Below, piece by piece: positions 23,328 through 33,458 of a stretch of 64,000 bases of DNA. Made by a program: the position numbers and the translations under genes. The notes beneath the pieces were generated by a model that did not search any database, was not told the origin of the DNA, and worked only from the letters and a program-made list of their open reading frames with translations. Where the stretch lies: NCBI GenBank assembly GCA_963693315.1, contig OY856186.1:71136019-71200018 (forward strand), written 5' to 3'. The DNA comes from Diogma glabrata (Eukaryota; Arthropoda; Insecta; Diptera; Cylindrotomidae). Position 1 is the stretch's first letter. Each line of letters starts with the position of its first letter.

Positions 23328-24257
23328 TTGGCGTAGCCGGTAAACAGCCACGACTGGCTAAGTTTGTGATAAATAAAAATATAAATAAAATTAAGTTAAA
23401 ACAGAAACATTTTTTTTTACTAAAGTGAATATAAAAAAACTCTGATAATTAAAAATGAAGTGAACATTTCCTACAAGTGTTGTTATACAAAGCGAGAAAT
23501 TAAATCAAAATCTTTAAATTCTACAACATTTAAATAGTGCAAAACACAATACAAATTTAAAAGTGAAATATTAAAAATAAAACTAATTAAATTCTGTCAA
23601 TCAACCAGCATCAAAATCAGTCAAATCAAAAATTAAAAATCTAACTCCAACCCTTAAAACTTTAATGATTTGGTGTTACGCAAATATTATAAAGTTTTTG
23701 GTGAAAAAACAAACAAAGTATTGATAACAAATCAAAGTAAACATTCATCACTTTAATTGAGGAGTTTAAGGGATTCCACTTACTACTAAGCCATATTAAG
23801 TCACACAGCCGTTCAGTTCATCCAGAAAAATAAATAAAACAACAAATTCAAAGCAACAAGATTTAAAATCAACGTAACGCAGCAATTAACGAAGGTCTGA
23901 GTTAATCCAAAACATCAAAATTCATACCATCCTTCAAGATAATATTACAACAAAAATTTAACATTAATAATTACAAAATTCAACACAAAGCAGAAATCAA
24001 CAAGAGTAAAGATCAATTAAATTTGGTGAGTTCAAGAATTTTATAACTTTTTATTATTCGTAAGCATAGTTTTTGATGCAAAACCTAACGTAAAATTTAA
24101 TCCAAATTCGTTCTTTTCAAAATATTTTATAAATTTATAAAATCTTTTATTCTTAAACAATCAACTGCTGATCTCAAAATAACTCAAAATAATTCAAATA
24201 GTAAAACATAAAAATCTTATAGAAGTAACCTAATTAATTAGTAATATTTCTGTCAAA

Positions 24258-25225
24258 ATGAACAACATAGAATTGATTATTCGAATGGAGGAATTACCTT
24301 TGTTCAAAATAGAAAACACTGATAAGTTAAACGATCAGTGGATTAATTTTATAACAGAAAGTCTTGCCATGTACAATTTAGTTCCATAAACACAACAACC
24401 AGTTTTTATGCGATTTATAGTAAATAGATTTCGCGGTAAAATTTTTATGAAACTAAAAGTCTCGCCACCTTTTGTAACTTTCGAAAACCTAATCAATTTT
24501 GTGTGCGATCACTACAAATTTTTAACTAGATTAAATGAAATTGAAGGTAATGAAGGATGAAGGTAATAACTTTGAGTTCACTAACAATCTTCGAGAAATC
24601 TTCAAAATTTGATCAACACATTTTCACAAAAATTGAAACCAATGATCAAAAAATTAATGAACATTATGAAAAGAGTGCTGAAAAGATTGAAATTATAAAC
24701 ACTTTAGATCTAACATGTTTTGACCATATAAAGTATCTAAAAACGTTTGATACTGTTCAACCAACTAAAGCAGTTGCAACAGAAAATTTTCATGAGGAAG
24801 AAATTTTATGTCAAATTCTTCAAGTAACGAATAAACCATTAATTGCTACGAGTATAATTGTAAAACAAAATTTACATAAATCACAAAATTCCTTAGTTCA
24901 AAATGTTTCATTATTCTCTCCTTAAACAACTAAAAGTCTATGCAATTCTCATTTTCATCTAGATTTAAAAAACGTTCACAAACAAGACATTATTATACAA
25001 AATCTGTTGACAAAACACCTAGAACCTTCCACACAAATTGAAAAATTTTCAACTATAGACAATACGGACAAATTAAATTTACAACCACATACAATTAGGC
25101 CGGAAAAACTTAGTATAAACATGAACTTAGATCAAAAGATACAATTTTTTTCTAGCTCTAATTCTAAAGTTTTAAAGCAAAATTATCAATTTGGTTTATT
25201 TCCAACAAAAATTAATATGCTTTGA
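24258..25225 (+). pseudogene. gag-like region of the nested LTR element
   Basis: ATG 24,258 opens M-N-N-I-E-L-I-I-R-M-E-E-L-P-L-F and continues with a stop at about 24,388 through F-M-R-F-I-V-N-R-F-R-G-K and F-E-N-L-I-N-F-V-C-D-H-Y, which is reminiscent of gypsy capsid helices. Frames at 24,557-24,925 and 25,007-25,225 continue with polar, K/N/E-rich sequence without a zinc knuckle. Position between leader and deletion joint is the main argument for gag; sequence similarity is weak. The last frame runs directly into the 3' LTR remnant. Confidence 0.5.
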
Positions 25226-25505
25226 CCAATAACAAATAAATTGATTATAATCACGTCCTTTCCTTTAATTTTCCCCAAATCATAAATAAAATAAATTAAT
25301 AGACTTAAGTACTAACACTCCCCTCCAATTGTTTTTTAATTTAAATTAACTTTAAGAATACTAAAAATAATATCGATGACTCCGATTTAAACCGTCAAGC
25401 TGTTAATGTAAAAATAAATAAAATTGTTGGTTAAAATTAAAGTAGTTTATGTTTTATTTAATAACGTTTCTAAAAGTATATCAGGACGGTACGGGGTCCA
25501 TAACA
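25216..25505 (+). mobile_element. 3' LTR remnant of the nested element
   Basis: Begins TATGCTTTGACCAATAAC and ends GTCCATAACA, equal to the final 290 bp of the 5' LTR. Its U3 start, and therefore the polypurine tract, is gone. Confidence 0.85.
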
Positions 25506-26430
25506 CCGCTGTCCCACCATAGATCCTAGTATGTGTTTTCATAGTTTTCTTCATTTTTTTTTTAATTTCTTTTTTCAACTTGTATTCTTAGTTCCGCTAA
25601 TCCGTATAAATTCCCTACCATCGTTTATTAATTAATAATAGTTCCTAATGTAGTTTCCTATGTTTGATTTATAATCATTAATCGCTGCAAAATTATTAGA
25701 AAAACGGTTGGGTAGTATCACTAATCCATAATCATGTTTAATTCGTTCAATTGTTTTGTAAACAATGTCATTCTTTGAAATCTTTTCAAATTTCTAGTAC
25801 AAACTAGCAGCCCATACTTCTTAATGGGTTAATAATTAGCGGTGAAACGTAAATAAAATTTGCCCAAGAAACTGCCTTATCATTTTCGTTATTAATCGCA
25901 TATAAATAAGAGTTAACATCTAGCCTCGCTCTCTTACTTTTTCTTAGTCTATTGTGACTTGGACATTTTTTTTCCGATTATTTGTTTTACAAGATGACAT
26001 CTGTTTTTTTTTCGTGTGGTTTGTTTGACGTCTTTACCATATTTTATTTTGTGGTGCGCAAATTTAAATTCCTGAAATTGATAACAAACGAAACAACCAA
26101 AGAAAATCCAGATAGAAGATCATTTTTTCGAGAAGTGAAACCAAGGTATGGATTAAATCTACGGCAGCCCAAAGGTAATATGAACTTGTATATGTTAATT
26201 TGATGTGCCGGCGTCATAATCCTAACGGTGATCACCTAAAGTGAATCGAAACATTTACCTATTAACGGGGGATATTCTGTTTGACCGTAAAACGAACAAA
26301 AACCAAATAATTGTATCTGTTAAAGAATAATTAAATAATCAAAACAAAAAGAAAACTAATAAAATTTTATGTTATTCTGTAAGTGAGTAAAATATTCGAT
26401 ATTGATATGAGTAGATAAAATTAAACAAAA
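25506..26430. other. unassigned, possibly leader or gag region of the outer LTR element
   Basis: Continues the sequence interrupted at 22,746. No domain recognised; a frame at 25,982-26,203 is open but unlike anything I know. No repeat with other parts of the window noticed. Confidence 0.4.
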
Positions 26431-26442
26431 TGTTCAAGGTTA

Positions 26443-26957
26443 TGTGATAGTCAATTACACAGTAAAGTAAACGTTATTATTATTGATAGATAATATTAAA
26501 AATAGTCAAGGTTATGTGATAGGCTGTACTTAGTAAAATAAACGATATTGTTATTAATATATGAATAAATAAAATTAACCATATTGAAGAGCCTGTGATA
26601 TTTTGGTTACCCAATAAATTAGATGTTATATTACCCTTTAAGAATCTGTGATATTATGATAAGCCTAAACCCTGTGATATTTGCTTTTTTTTTGTTGTAA
26701 AGTAGCTGCCAATGTTATCTGTAACTAAAACTAACTAGACAAGACTCTGTGATATTAATAGAGATAGAAATAGAAAATTGCTGTGATAAACTGTGTAGCG
26801 GCTGAGTGTTAATTTAAATGTATAGTAAAACTATAGTTTAAATCCGGTGTAAAAGAAAAATATTGATTAAATCCTAAATCATAATATTAAATGGTGTAAA
26901 AACAAAATTATTGAATGAGTCATACTTGCAATAAAGAAGAACACAATTCCTGTGATA
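26443..26957 (+). promoter_or_regulatory. cluster of eight TGTGATA motifs in AT-rich DNA
   Basis: TGTGATA starts at 26,443, 26,515, 26,594, 26,647, 26,673, 26,748, 26,782 and 26,951, all on the + strand, six of them as CTGTGATA. Spacing is irregular (26 to 169 bases) and the intervals are AT-rich and unlike each other, so this is not a simple tandem array. The layout resembles clusters of zinc-finger binding sites such as the Su(Hw) insulator of Drosophila gypsy, though the motif is different. Function is inference. Confidence 0.5.
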
Positions 26958-26985
26958 AACTGAATAACGAATCTTATATTATTAT

Positions 26986-27138
<153 letters not shown>

Positions 27139-27479
27139 CGCTAGATTAAAACTTTGTGGAGCATTAGGCTTTTTTATTCGAATTTTGATTCATTTGAAAT
27201 TTTCACTGCTAACTGATATTAGTGTAACCTAGATTTTAAAGATTTTTGGGATTTTTCGGATCATAAATAAAAAAGTTATTATATACGGAAAACTTTTTCT
27301 ATACATATGCATTATAAGTTTACATACATGCAAAAACAATTTTCTTTTTGCTTTAAAACAATGCTTTAAAATTTTTCTTTTTTATATATTAGCTATCGAA
27401 CCGAACAACGAATAACAAAAACGAAAATTTTTATATTTATTTTATATTCATTTCAGTCGTCGTATTTATTTTATATTTT

Positions 27480-28932
27480 AGTCGTCTTTTATCTTTCAAG
27501 AAGGACGGTTTTCGATATTTTTCGATTATTTCGATACCAAGACTACGTCGTAAACGTTTGGATGTGAGTGGTACATCGAGTCGTCGGAATAAAAGAGATT
27601 ATATGCGTAATATGCGTAATAATGTTGATTTTATGAATGATGAAATGAATGGTAATAATGATGGAATGAATGCTGAAGCTGATGTTGTTGTGAAGATTTT
27701 CGGTTCTGTCAAAGCACTTATATATACCATTGAATTTCAAAAACGTGGTCTTCCGCATGCCCATATTTTGTTAAATTTATCAGATGAAGATAGAATTGAT
27801 GGAAATGAAATGATTAATAAATTTGTATGTACTGAAATCCCTGATCCCATTCTTTTTCCTAAATTACATGAATATGTGAAACGTCATATGATGCATGGAC
27901 CATGTGGTGCTCTAAATCCCAATTCTGTTTGTATGAGAGATGGTAAATGTAGTAAGAATTTTCCAAAACCTTTTTCTGAAAATACTAAAGAATCTGTGAA
28001 TGGTTATCCTTTGTATCGTCGACGTGATAATGGTATGAGTGTTGATGTACGTGGTGCATCTCTTGATAATAGATATGTTGTTCCATATAATCCTTATCTT
28101 CTTGCAAAATTCAATTGTCATATTAACGTTGAAATATGTACGACTGTTAAAAGTGTGAAATATGTTTACAAGTATGTATATAAAGGGTATGATTCTGCCA
28201 ATGTTGAATTGAGAGTGAATGGAGAGAATGCAGTGAATAATGATGATGCGATTGTGGGAAATGAAATTCAAGATTTTTTGAATGGACGGTATGTTGGTTC
28301 GACTGAAGCTGCTTGGCGCATATTTGAATTTCCAATGCATTTTCAATCTCATACAATTATTCGACTTGATTGTCATTTGCCTAATAGACAAAATGTTTAT
28401 ATCAGGAATGGTAATGTGGCTGGTGCAGTCGCAAATGTATCTAGAACAAAATTGTTAGCATTTTTCCATTTGAATTCCATTGATAATTTAGCTAATGAGT
28501 TTTTGTATACAGAATTACCATTACATTATGTTTGGCATGATCAAAGTAAATCGTGGAAAAGAAGACAACGTGGGGCTGATAAAGTTGTTGCTCGATTATA
28601 TATGGTTTCTCCAAAAGATATAGAATTGTTTCATATGCGTTTACTTCTGTTGCATGTTCGTGGTCCAAAATCTTTTTCTGATCTACGTATGTATGAAGGT
28701 GTTGAGTACCCTACTTTTGTTGCAGCATGTGAAGCTCGAGGTATTGCAACAAATGATAATGAATGGCGTGAATGTTTACTTGAAGCTTCAGAAATTCAAT
28801 CACCAAAACAGTTTCGTCAATTATTTGCATTTATCTGTGGTTTGAATGTTCCTCCGAATGCTTTAGCTTTATGGATTGAATTTAGAAATAGTATGATTGA
28901 AGACTTTTTACGAAATTACGATGAAGATGTGT
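27480..28932 (+). pseudogene. Helitron Rep (HUH nuclease) and pre-helicase region
   Basis: The frame is open upstream without a convincing ATG; the first coding-like sequence is basic (R-L-R-R-K-R). It then joins directly to V-K-I-F-G-S-V-K-A-L-I-Y-T-I-E-F-Q-K-R-G-L-P-H-A-H-I-L-L, holding the HUH metal-binding pair (H-A-H). The catalytic tyrosine motif is K-Y-V-Y-K-Y-V-Y-K-G at about 28,158-28,187, with Tyr residues in the right spacing for a two-tyrosine Rep. The region continues through H-x-L-P-x-R-Q-N-V-Y and the N-P-N-A-L-x-L-W-type segment to N-Y-D-E-D-V, where the LINE interrupts it. An N-terminal deletion is likely because the usual long region before V-x-x-I-F-G is short. Confidence 0.85.
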
Positions 28933-29092
28933 GGGTAGCGAAAATCCGAAATTCTACGTCCACGCCGTGCTACCTGGGTAACGCTAACAGAATTAGGTTG
29001 GTGTAGTTGAGAGGGGCAGAGTAAATACTGCTTATACTCAATGATTCTGCACCATGGCGAGTCATTGGCGCCATAAAACCAATGCAACTCAA

Positions 29093-29254
29093 GCGTCTGT
29101 TCTCCATGTTAGGGGCGGCTTGGAGCGGGCGTCTGTCTTGGATCAAGCGGCTCGCTATATAAATGTGTAGAAAGCGTCTGTTCTCCATGCTAGGGGCGGC
29201 TTTCAGTGGGCGTCTGTCTTGGATCAAGCGGCTCGCTATATAAACGTGTAAAAA
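29093..29254 (+). repeat. 81-bp tandem repeat in the LINE 5' UTR
   Basis: Two copies starting GCGTCTGTTCTCCATG at 29,093 and 29,174, about 93 percent alike by eye. Each ends GCGGCTCGCTATATAAA, which contains a TATA-like element. Repeat-borne promoters are known for LINEs; promoter role is inference. Confidence 0.8.
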
Positions 29255-29349
29255 GGTTGTTTCTGGTGACCTTAAGATGCAGAACGAACCCATTCACGAA
29301 AATTTGGGTTGGGCGAAGGGCTAACACCCCATTTCCGTAAATTATTGTC

Positions 29350-32300
29350 ATGAATTCTGTACACAGGCCTCGGAATATCTCGGATTCATTATTGGAACGA
29401 CCTCGGAAACTGTACCCGGACTACGATTTAAAAATGGGAACCTGGAACGTGCTTAGCCTCAGAAGACCAGGAGATCTCCTAAAACTCACTCAACAAGTCG
29501 AGAGCTACACACTGGATATAGTGGCATTACAAGAACTAAGATGGCCAGGCAGTGGAATCCATGAAACAGCGAAAGGATACACTCTGTATTATTGCGGTCA
29601 TCAAAACGGAGGAGAATTTGGAGTTGGCTTTCTTATACACCGTCGCGTGAATCAGCATGTTATCGACTTCTGCCCTATTAATATGCGGTTATGCACACTG
29701 AGAATCCGCACGCAAAAATTCAATGTAACGATCGTCAATGTTCATGCACCTACTGAAGATAAAGCAGATGATATTAAAGACCTGTTCTTCCTAGAACTCG
29801 AGGAAGTCATCAATAACATCCCGCGGCACGATATAAAAATCGTGGTAGGTGACTTTAATGCTCAAATCGGTAGGATTGCAGAACTTAAAACACATATCGG
29901 CCCTAACAGCTTGCATCATACCAGCAACAATAACGGTTTTCGCGCAGCCGAGCTGGCTATGATGTATGATCTAGTAATTTCCAGCACTTTCTTCCCTCAC
30001 AAGAGAATTCACAAGGCAACGTGGAAATCAAATGACGGAAGAACGGAAAATCAAATCGATCACGTCATGATCTCTAAGAGACACTCTACAAGTATAACTG
30101 ACGTTCGATCATACAGAGGTGCTGATATGGACACCGATCATATGCTTGTCATCTTTAAGTACAAGTGCAAGTTGTCATCCACATTTAACAGACAAGCAAA
30201 AAAGACCGTGCGCTGGAATGTCGAAGCATTTAAACATCCGGAAACGCTGAATAGATATCAGGAAATAATAACACAAAACATAGAAGAGCATGACATCTCT
30301 TCTGAGATGCCATTAAACATACAAGAAGAATGGCAAACGCTTCAATCAACCATTATAGCCGCAGCACAAACTACAATCGGAAAACGACCACCGAAATCAC
30401 ACAACGAATGGTTTGACGACGAGTGCCGCCAATCCGTTGAAAATAAACAAAAACTGCGAGAAAAATGGTTAACAAGGAACACCCGAAGCTCCCAAGCTGA
30501 TTATCTATGCGCCAGGAAAACCTCAGCAAAACTTCTACGTAAAAAGAAACGCGAACACATGAAGAGCTGCATCGAAAACATCAACCAACATGCGGCCAAC
30601 GGAAATTCAAAAGAGTGCTTTGCCAATGCACGAAATCTGACCAAAGATTTCCACCCAAGATCTACAGCCATCAAAAATGTAAATAATGAACTTACAACAA
30701 GTGAACGTGATGTGCTGGCAGTGTGGCGATCCCACTTTCAAGACCTACTGAATAGGACGAACGAAGTTCATCCTATTCGAGCAATTGCTCCATCAACTGA
30801 AGAGATTTTTGTCCCTTACCCAGCAATAGAAGAAGTGGAAGCTGCCATTAAAAAACTGAAAAATGGCAAATCACCAGGTTTCGATGGAATTCCCGCAGAA
30901 CTTCTGAAAAATGGAGGAGCAGCTCTGGTCTCACGTATATACGATCTGATTCTTGCAATCTGGGACCAAGAAGAACTACCTGATGAATGGAAAACAGCTC
31001 TCATTGTTCCGCTACATAAGAAAGGTGACCGTTTAAAGTGTGAAAATTATCGTGGCATCGCACTGTTGAACACTGCATATAAAATACTAGCTAATGTTGT
31101 ACTTGCTCGACTCATCCCGTTCGCCGAATCTATCATCGGTGACTATCAGTGTGGTTTTCGTCCCAACCGCTCAACCACAGATCAATGTTTTACATTAAGG
31201 ATGATTCTGGAAAAATGTTGGGAGTACAACATCAGCATTCACCAGCTCTACGTTGATTTCAGGCAAGCATATGATAGTATCATCCGCGACAACCTCTGGT
31301 CCGCACTCATATGCCTTGGTATCCCAGAGAAACTTGTTTCTCTGTGTAAACTCACAACATCGGGATCAAATTGTAGAATAGTAATCGAAGGGTCAGTTTC
31401 TGATCCTTTCGATATAACATCAGGTGTTCGACAAGGTGATGCACTCGCGCCCGTACTATTTAATTTGGCGCTGGAGTACGCGATAAGAAAAAGCCGAATT
31501 GAGACACAAAACTGCATATATAACAAATCTAGTCAAGTTCTTGGCTACGCAGATGATATTGTGCTTCTCGGACGTAGAACAAGCGATATTAAGGATAGTC
31601 TCTCTCAGCTTGAAAGAAATGCTAAACGGCTTGGATTATGCATCAACACCAGCAAAACTAAAGTGTTAACAACATCTAAGAACATACCTCCCGGAAATCT
31701 GGATACTGGCGACTATGAAGTGGAACGCGTGGAAAACTTCAAATACCTCGGGTCTGTAATAACATCGTCAAATGACATGCAGGCAGATATCAAAGCCCGT
31801 GTCTCTGCCGCATACAGAGTTTTCTACGCATACTCAAAACTTCTGCGATCAAAACATCTTTCGCGGTCGTGTAAACTCACACTTTACAAAGCATTGATAC
31901 GACCTGTGCTTACATTTGGAAGTGAAAGCTGGACACTGACTTCCTCCGATTGTAGAATTCTATCAACATTCGAGAGGAAAGTCATACGTACAATTTATGG
32001 TCCATGTAAAGTTGCTGAAAATCAGTATAGAATCCGAATGAATCATGAAATCAGACAGCTTCTTGGAGGCTGCGATGTAATCGGATTCATTAAATCCAAC
32101 CGGATTAGATGGTTTGGTCATGTAGAAAGGGCTCCATTGGAAAGAATGATAAAAAAAGCGTCCCAACAACAACCAGCTGGTGTTCGTCGAAGAGGAAGAC
32201 CTAGACAACGCTGGCGTGATGACATCATCCAAGACCTTCGTGATATAGGATGTCGAAACTGGGGTCAACTGGTCATGGAACGAGATGATTGGAAGCTGGT

Positions 32301-32361
32301 GGCACAGACGGCAAAATCCCTTCATGGGATGTATACGCCAGAGAGAGAGAGAGAGAGATGA
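29350..32361 (+). CDS. RTE-like LINE polyprotein: APE endonuclease and reverse transcriptase
   Basis: 1,003 residues, no internal stop. Endonuclease (about residues 25-275): G-T-W-N-V-L-S-L, A-L-Q-E-L-R-W, V-V-G-D-F-N-A-Q-I-G, N-Q-I-D-H-V-M-I, D-T-D-H-M-L. RT (about 490-800): K-S-P-G-F-D-G-I-P, E-N-Y-R-G-I-A-L-L-N, C-G-F-R-P-N-R-S-T-T-D-Q, Y-V-D-F-R-Q-A-Y-D-S, S-G-V-R-Q-G-D-A-L-A-P, G-Y-A-D-D-I-V-L-L. The C-terminus has R-R-R-G-R-P-R-Q-R-W-R-D-D-I, typical of RTE-type elements. It nicks DNA and copies its own RNA at the nick. Odd point: the sister copy ends ...H-G-M-stop with TAA at 45,678-45,680, whereas here that codon is TAT, so the ORF runs through the (GA)n tail and stops at a TGA (32,359-32,361) inside the target duplication. 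Confidence 0.9.
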   Translation: MNSVHRPRNISDSLLERPRKLYPDYDLKMGTWNVLSLRRPGDLLKLTQQVESYTLDIVALQELRWPGSGIHETAKGYTLYYCGHQNGGEFGVGFLIHRRVNQHVIDFCPINMRLCTLRIRTQKFNVTIVNVHAPTEDKADDIKDLFFLELEEVINNIPRHDIKIVVGDFNAQIGRIAELKTHIGPNSLHHTSNNNGFRAAELAMMYDLVISSTFFPHKRIHKATWKSNDGRTENQIDHVMISKRHSTSITDVRSYRGADMDTDHMLVIFKYKCKLSSTFNRQAKKTVRWNVEAFKHPETLNRYQEIITQNIEEHDISSEMPLNIQEEWQTLQSTIIAAAQTTIGKRPPKSHNEWFDDECRQSVENKQKLREKWLTRNTRSSQADYLCARKTSAKLLRKKKREHMKSCIENINQHAANGNSKECFANARNLTKDFHPRSTAIKNVNNELTTSERDVLAVWRSHFQDLLNRTNEVHPIRAIAPSTEEIFVPYPAIEEVEAAIKKLKNGKSPGFDGIPAELLKNGGAALVSRIYDLILAIWDQEELPDEWKTALIVPLHKKGDRLKCENYRGIALLNTAYKILANVVLARLIPFAESIIGDYQCGFRPNRSTTDQCFTLRMILEKCWEYNISIHQLYVDFRQAYDSIIRDNLWSALICLGIPEKLVSLCKLTTSGSNCRIVIEGSVSDPFDITSGVRQGDALAPVLFNLALEYAIRKSRIETQNCIYNKSSQVLGYADDIVLLGRRTSDIKDSLSQLERNAKRLGLCINTSKTKVLTTSKNIPPGNLDTGDYEVERVENFKYLGSVITSSNDMQADIKARVSAAYRVFYAYSKLLRSKHLSRSCKLTLYKALIRPVLTFGSESWTLTSSDCRILSTFERKVIRTIYGPCKVAENQYRIRMNHEIRQLLGGCDVIGFIKSNRIRWFGHVERAPLERMIKKASQQQPAGVRRRGRPRQRWRDDIIQDLRDIGCRNWGQLVMERDDWKLVAQTAKSLHGMYTPERERER

Positions 32362-32369
32362 AGATGTGT

Positions 32370-33046
32370 CAATTAATCGAGCCTTGATTGAAATTAATGA
32401 AATTCTTCTTACACATAATACTTCATGTGGTGATCTTAGTCTTCCAATTCCACAATATAACTTACAGATTGGCGATGTAGGTCATTTTGATATTGAAGAA
32501 GAAGCTATAGTTTTCGATAGAATGTATGAAAATGCAAATAATGAGCAACGTAGTGTGATTGATATTGTTTTGCGTGAAGCTCAATTCCATGATACTGGAA
32601 GTAATGTTTTTTTCTTGACAGCTCATGCAGGTTGTGGCAAAACTTTTGTTCAAACGGCAATCATTCATAAATTTAATTCATTAAATCTTTCGTGTATTGT
32701 AACTGCCTTCAGTGGTATTGCATCAACTCTTTTGATTGGGGGGCGAACTTTGCATAATGTTTTCAAATTACCAATTCCATTATTAGAGAATTCAATGCCA
32801 AATATAACTCCAAACAGTGTACATGGCACATATATTAATAATGCATCAATCATTATTATAGATGAAATTTCAATGTGTTCTATTCATGCTTTAAAATTAA
32901 TTGATCGTTTGTTAAGAGATTTGACTCCAAACGAAGAAAATAAAAATAAACTGTTTGCAGGTAAAACTCTTTTACTGAGCGGTGACTTTCGCCAAATTCT
33001 TCCAGTTATACCGCATGGCTCACGTTCTATTTTAATTGAAAACTAG
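32370..33046 (+). pseudogene. Helitron Pif1-type helicase, N-terminal half
   Basis: Continues the Rep frame: I-N-R-A-L-I-E-I-N-E-I-L-L, S-L-P-I-P, N-E-Q-R-S-V-I-D-I-V, then Walker A G-C-G-K-T (motif I), G-I-A-S-T-L-L-I-G-G-R-T-L-H (motif Ia), Walker B I-I-I-D-E-I-S-M (motif II) and L-S-G-D-F-R-Q-I-L-P-V-I (motif III). The frame ends at TAG 33,044-33,046, two bases of which are the TA target of the palindromic MITE. Motifs IV-VI are not found beyond the MITE, so the helicase is incomplete. It would unwind DNA during rolling-circle transposition. Confidence 0.85.
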
Positions 33047-33456
33047 GAGGGCCCGGCGTGCTTCGCTACGCTTATAAATAAAGTTTTTGCGTAGACATTT
33101 TGTTGACGTAGAAGCAATGATTTCAAAAAGTGGTAATGAGAAATGCTACCATATAATTTTTAATTTTTCTTTTTAAATATATGAATGAAAAATAATCAGA
33201 ACTCTAGCTGATCAGTTCGGATATATGACAAATTAGCGAAGCTTACTTGAAAACTTATTTGATCGCTAATTTTTCATATATCCGAACTGATCAGCTAGAG
33301 TTCTGATTATTTTTCATTCATATATTTAAAAAGAAAAATTAAAAATTATATGGTAGCATTTCTCATTACCACTTTTTGAAATCATTGCTTCTACGTCAAC
33401 AAAATGTCTACGCAAAAACTTTATTTATAAGCGTAGCGAAGCACGCCGGGCCCTCC
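33046..33456. mobile_element. palindromic MITE (194-bp arms, 23-bp loop), TA target
   Basis: Left arm 33,046-33,239 and right arm 33,263-33,456 are almost perfectly complementary, starting GGAGGGCCCGGCGTGC at each outer end; one mismatch noticed (ATGACAAATT against ATGAAAAATT). Flanks are TA on both sides, consistent with a Tc1/mariner-type or similar TA-targeting transposase. No coding capacity. A transcript across it would form a very long hairpin. Confidence 0.85.
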
Positions 33457-33458
33457 TA

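Larger units (their letters stand above)
22747..25505 (+). mobile_element. nested gypsy-type LTR element, internally deleted, TSD CCGC
   Basis: 5' LTR 22,747-23,327, PBS TTGGCGTAGCCGG, leader, a damaged gag-like region, then a 3' LTR lacking its first half (25,216-25,505). The flanks 22,743-22,746 and 25,506-25,509 both read CCGC. The 290-bp 3' piece matches 23,038-23,327 base for base in length with about a dozen differences by eye. One deletion therefore removed everything from late gag through pol to the middle of the 3' LTR. Confidence 0.85.
28920..32369 (+). mobile_element. full-length RTE-like LINE inserted in the Helitron, 13-bp TSD
   Basis: GATGAAGATGTGT occurs at 28,920-28,932 and again at 32,357-32,369. 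The element body (28,933-32,356, 3,424 bp) has a 5' UTR with an 81-bp tandem repeat, one 1,003-codon ORF and a short (GA)n tail instead of poly(A). The target duplication is perfect and the ORF is uninterrupted, so this is the youngest-looking insertion of its kind in the window. A second, partial copy of the same family is at 44,527-45,697. Confidence 0.9.
27480..33046 (+). mobile_element. Helitron, truncated at both ends, split by a LINE
   Basis: Carries Rep (27,480-28,932) and a Pif1-type helicase start (32,370-33,046) in one reading frame once the 3.4-kb LINE and one copy of its target duplication are set aside. No 5' TC end and no 3' CTRR hairpin end could be identified; the N-terminal Rep region and helicase motifs after motif III are missing. 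Confidence 0.85.

Noticed and set aside
27912..28391. 159-codon minus-strand open frame
   Set aside because: Antisense shadow of the Helitron Rep coding sequence, which has all expected motifs on the plus strand.
31963..32325. 120-codon minus-strand open frame, with a copy at 45,468-45,671
   Set aside because: Antisense of the LINE C-terminal coding region; it recurs only because the LINE sequence recurs.
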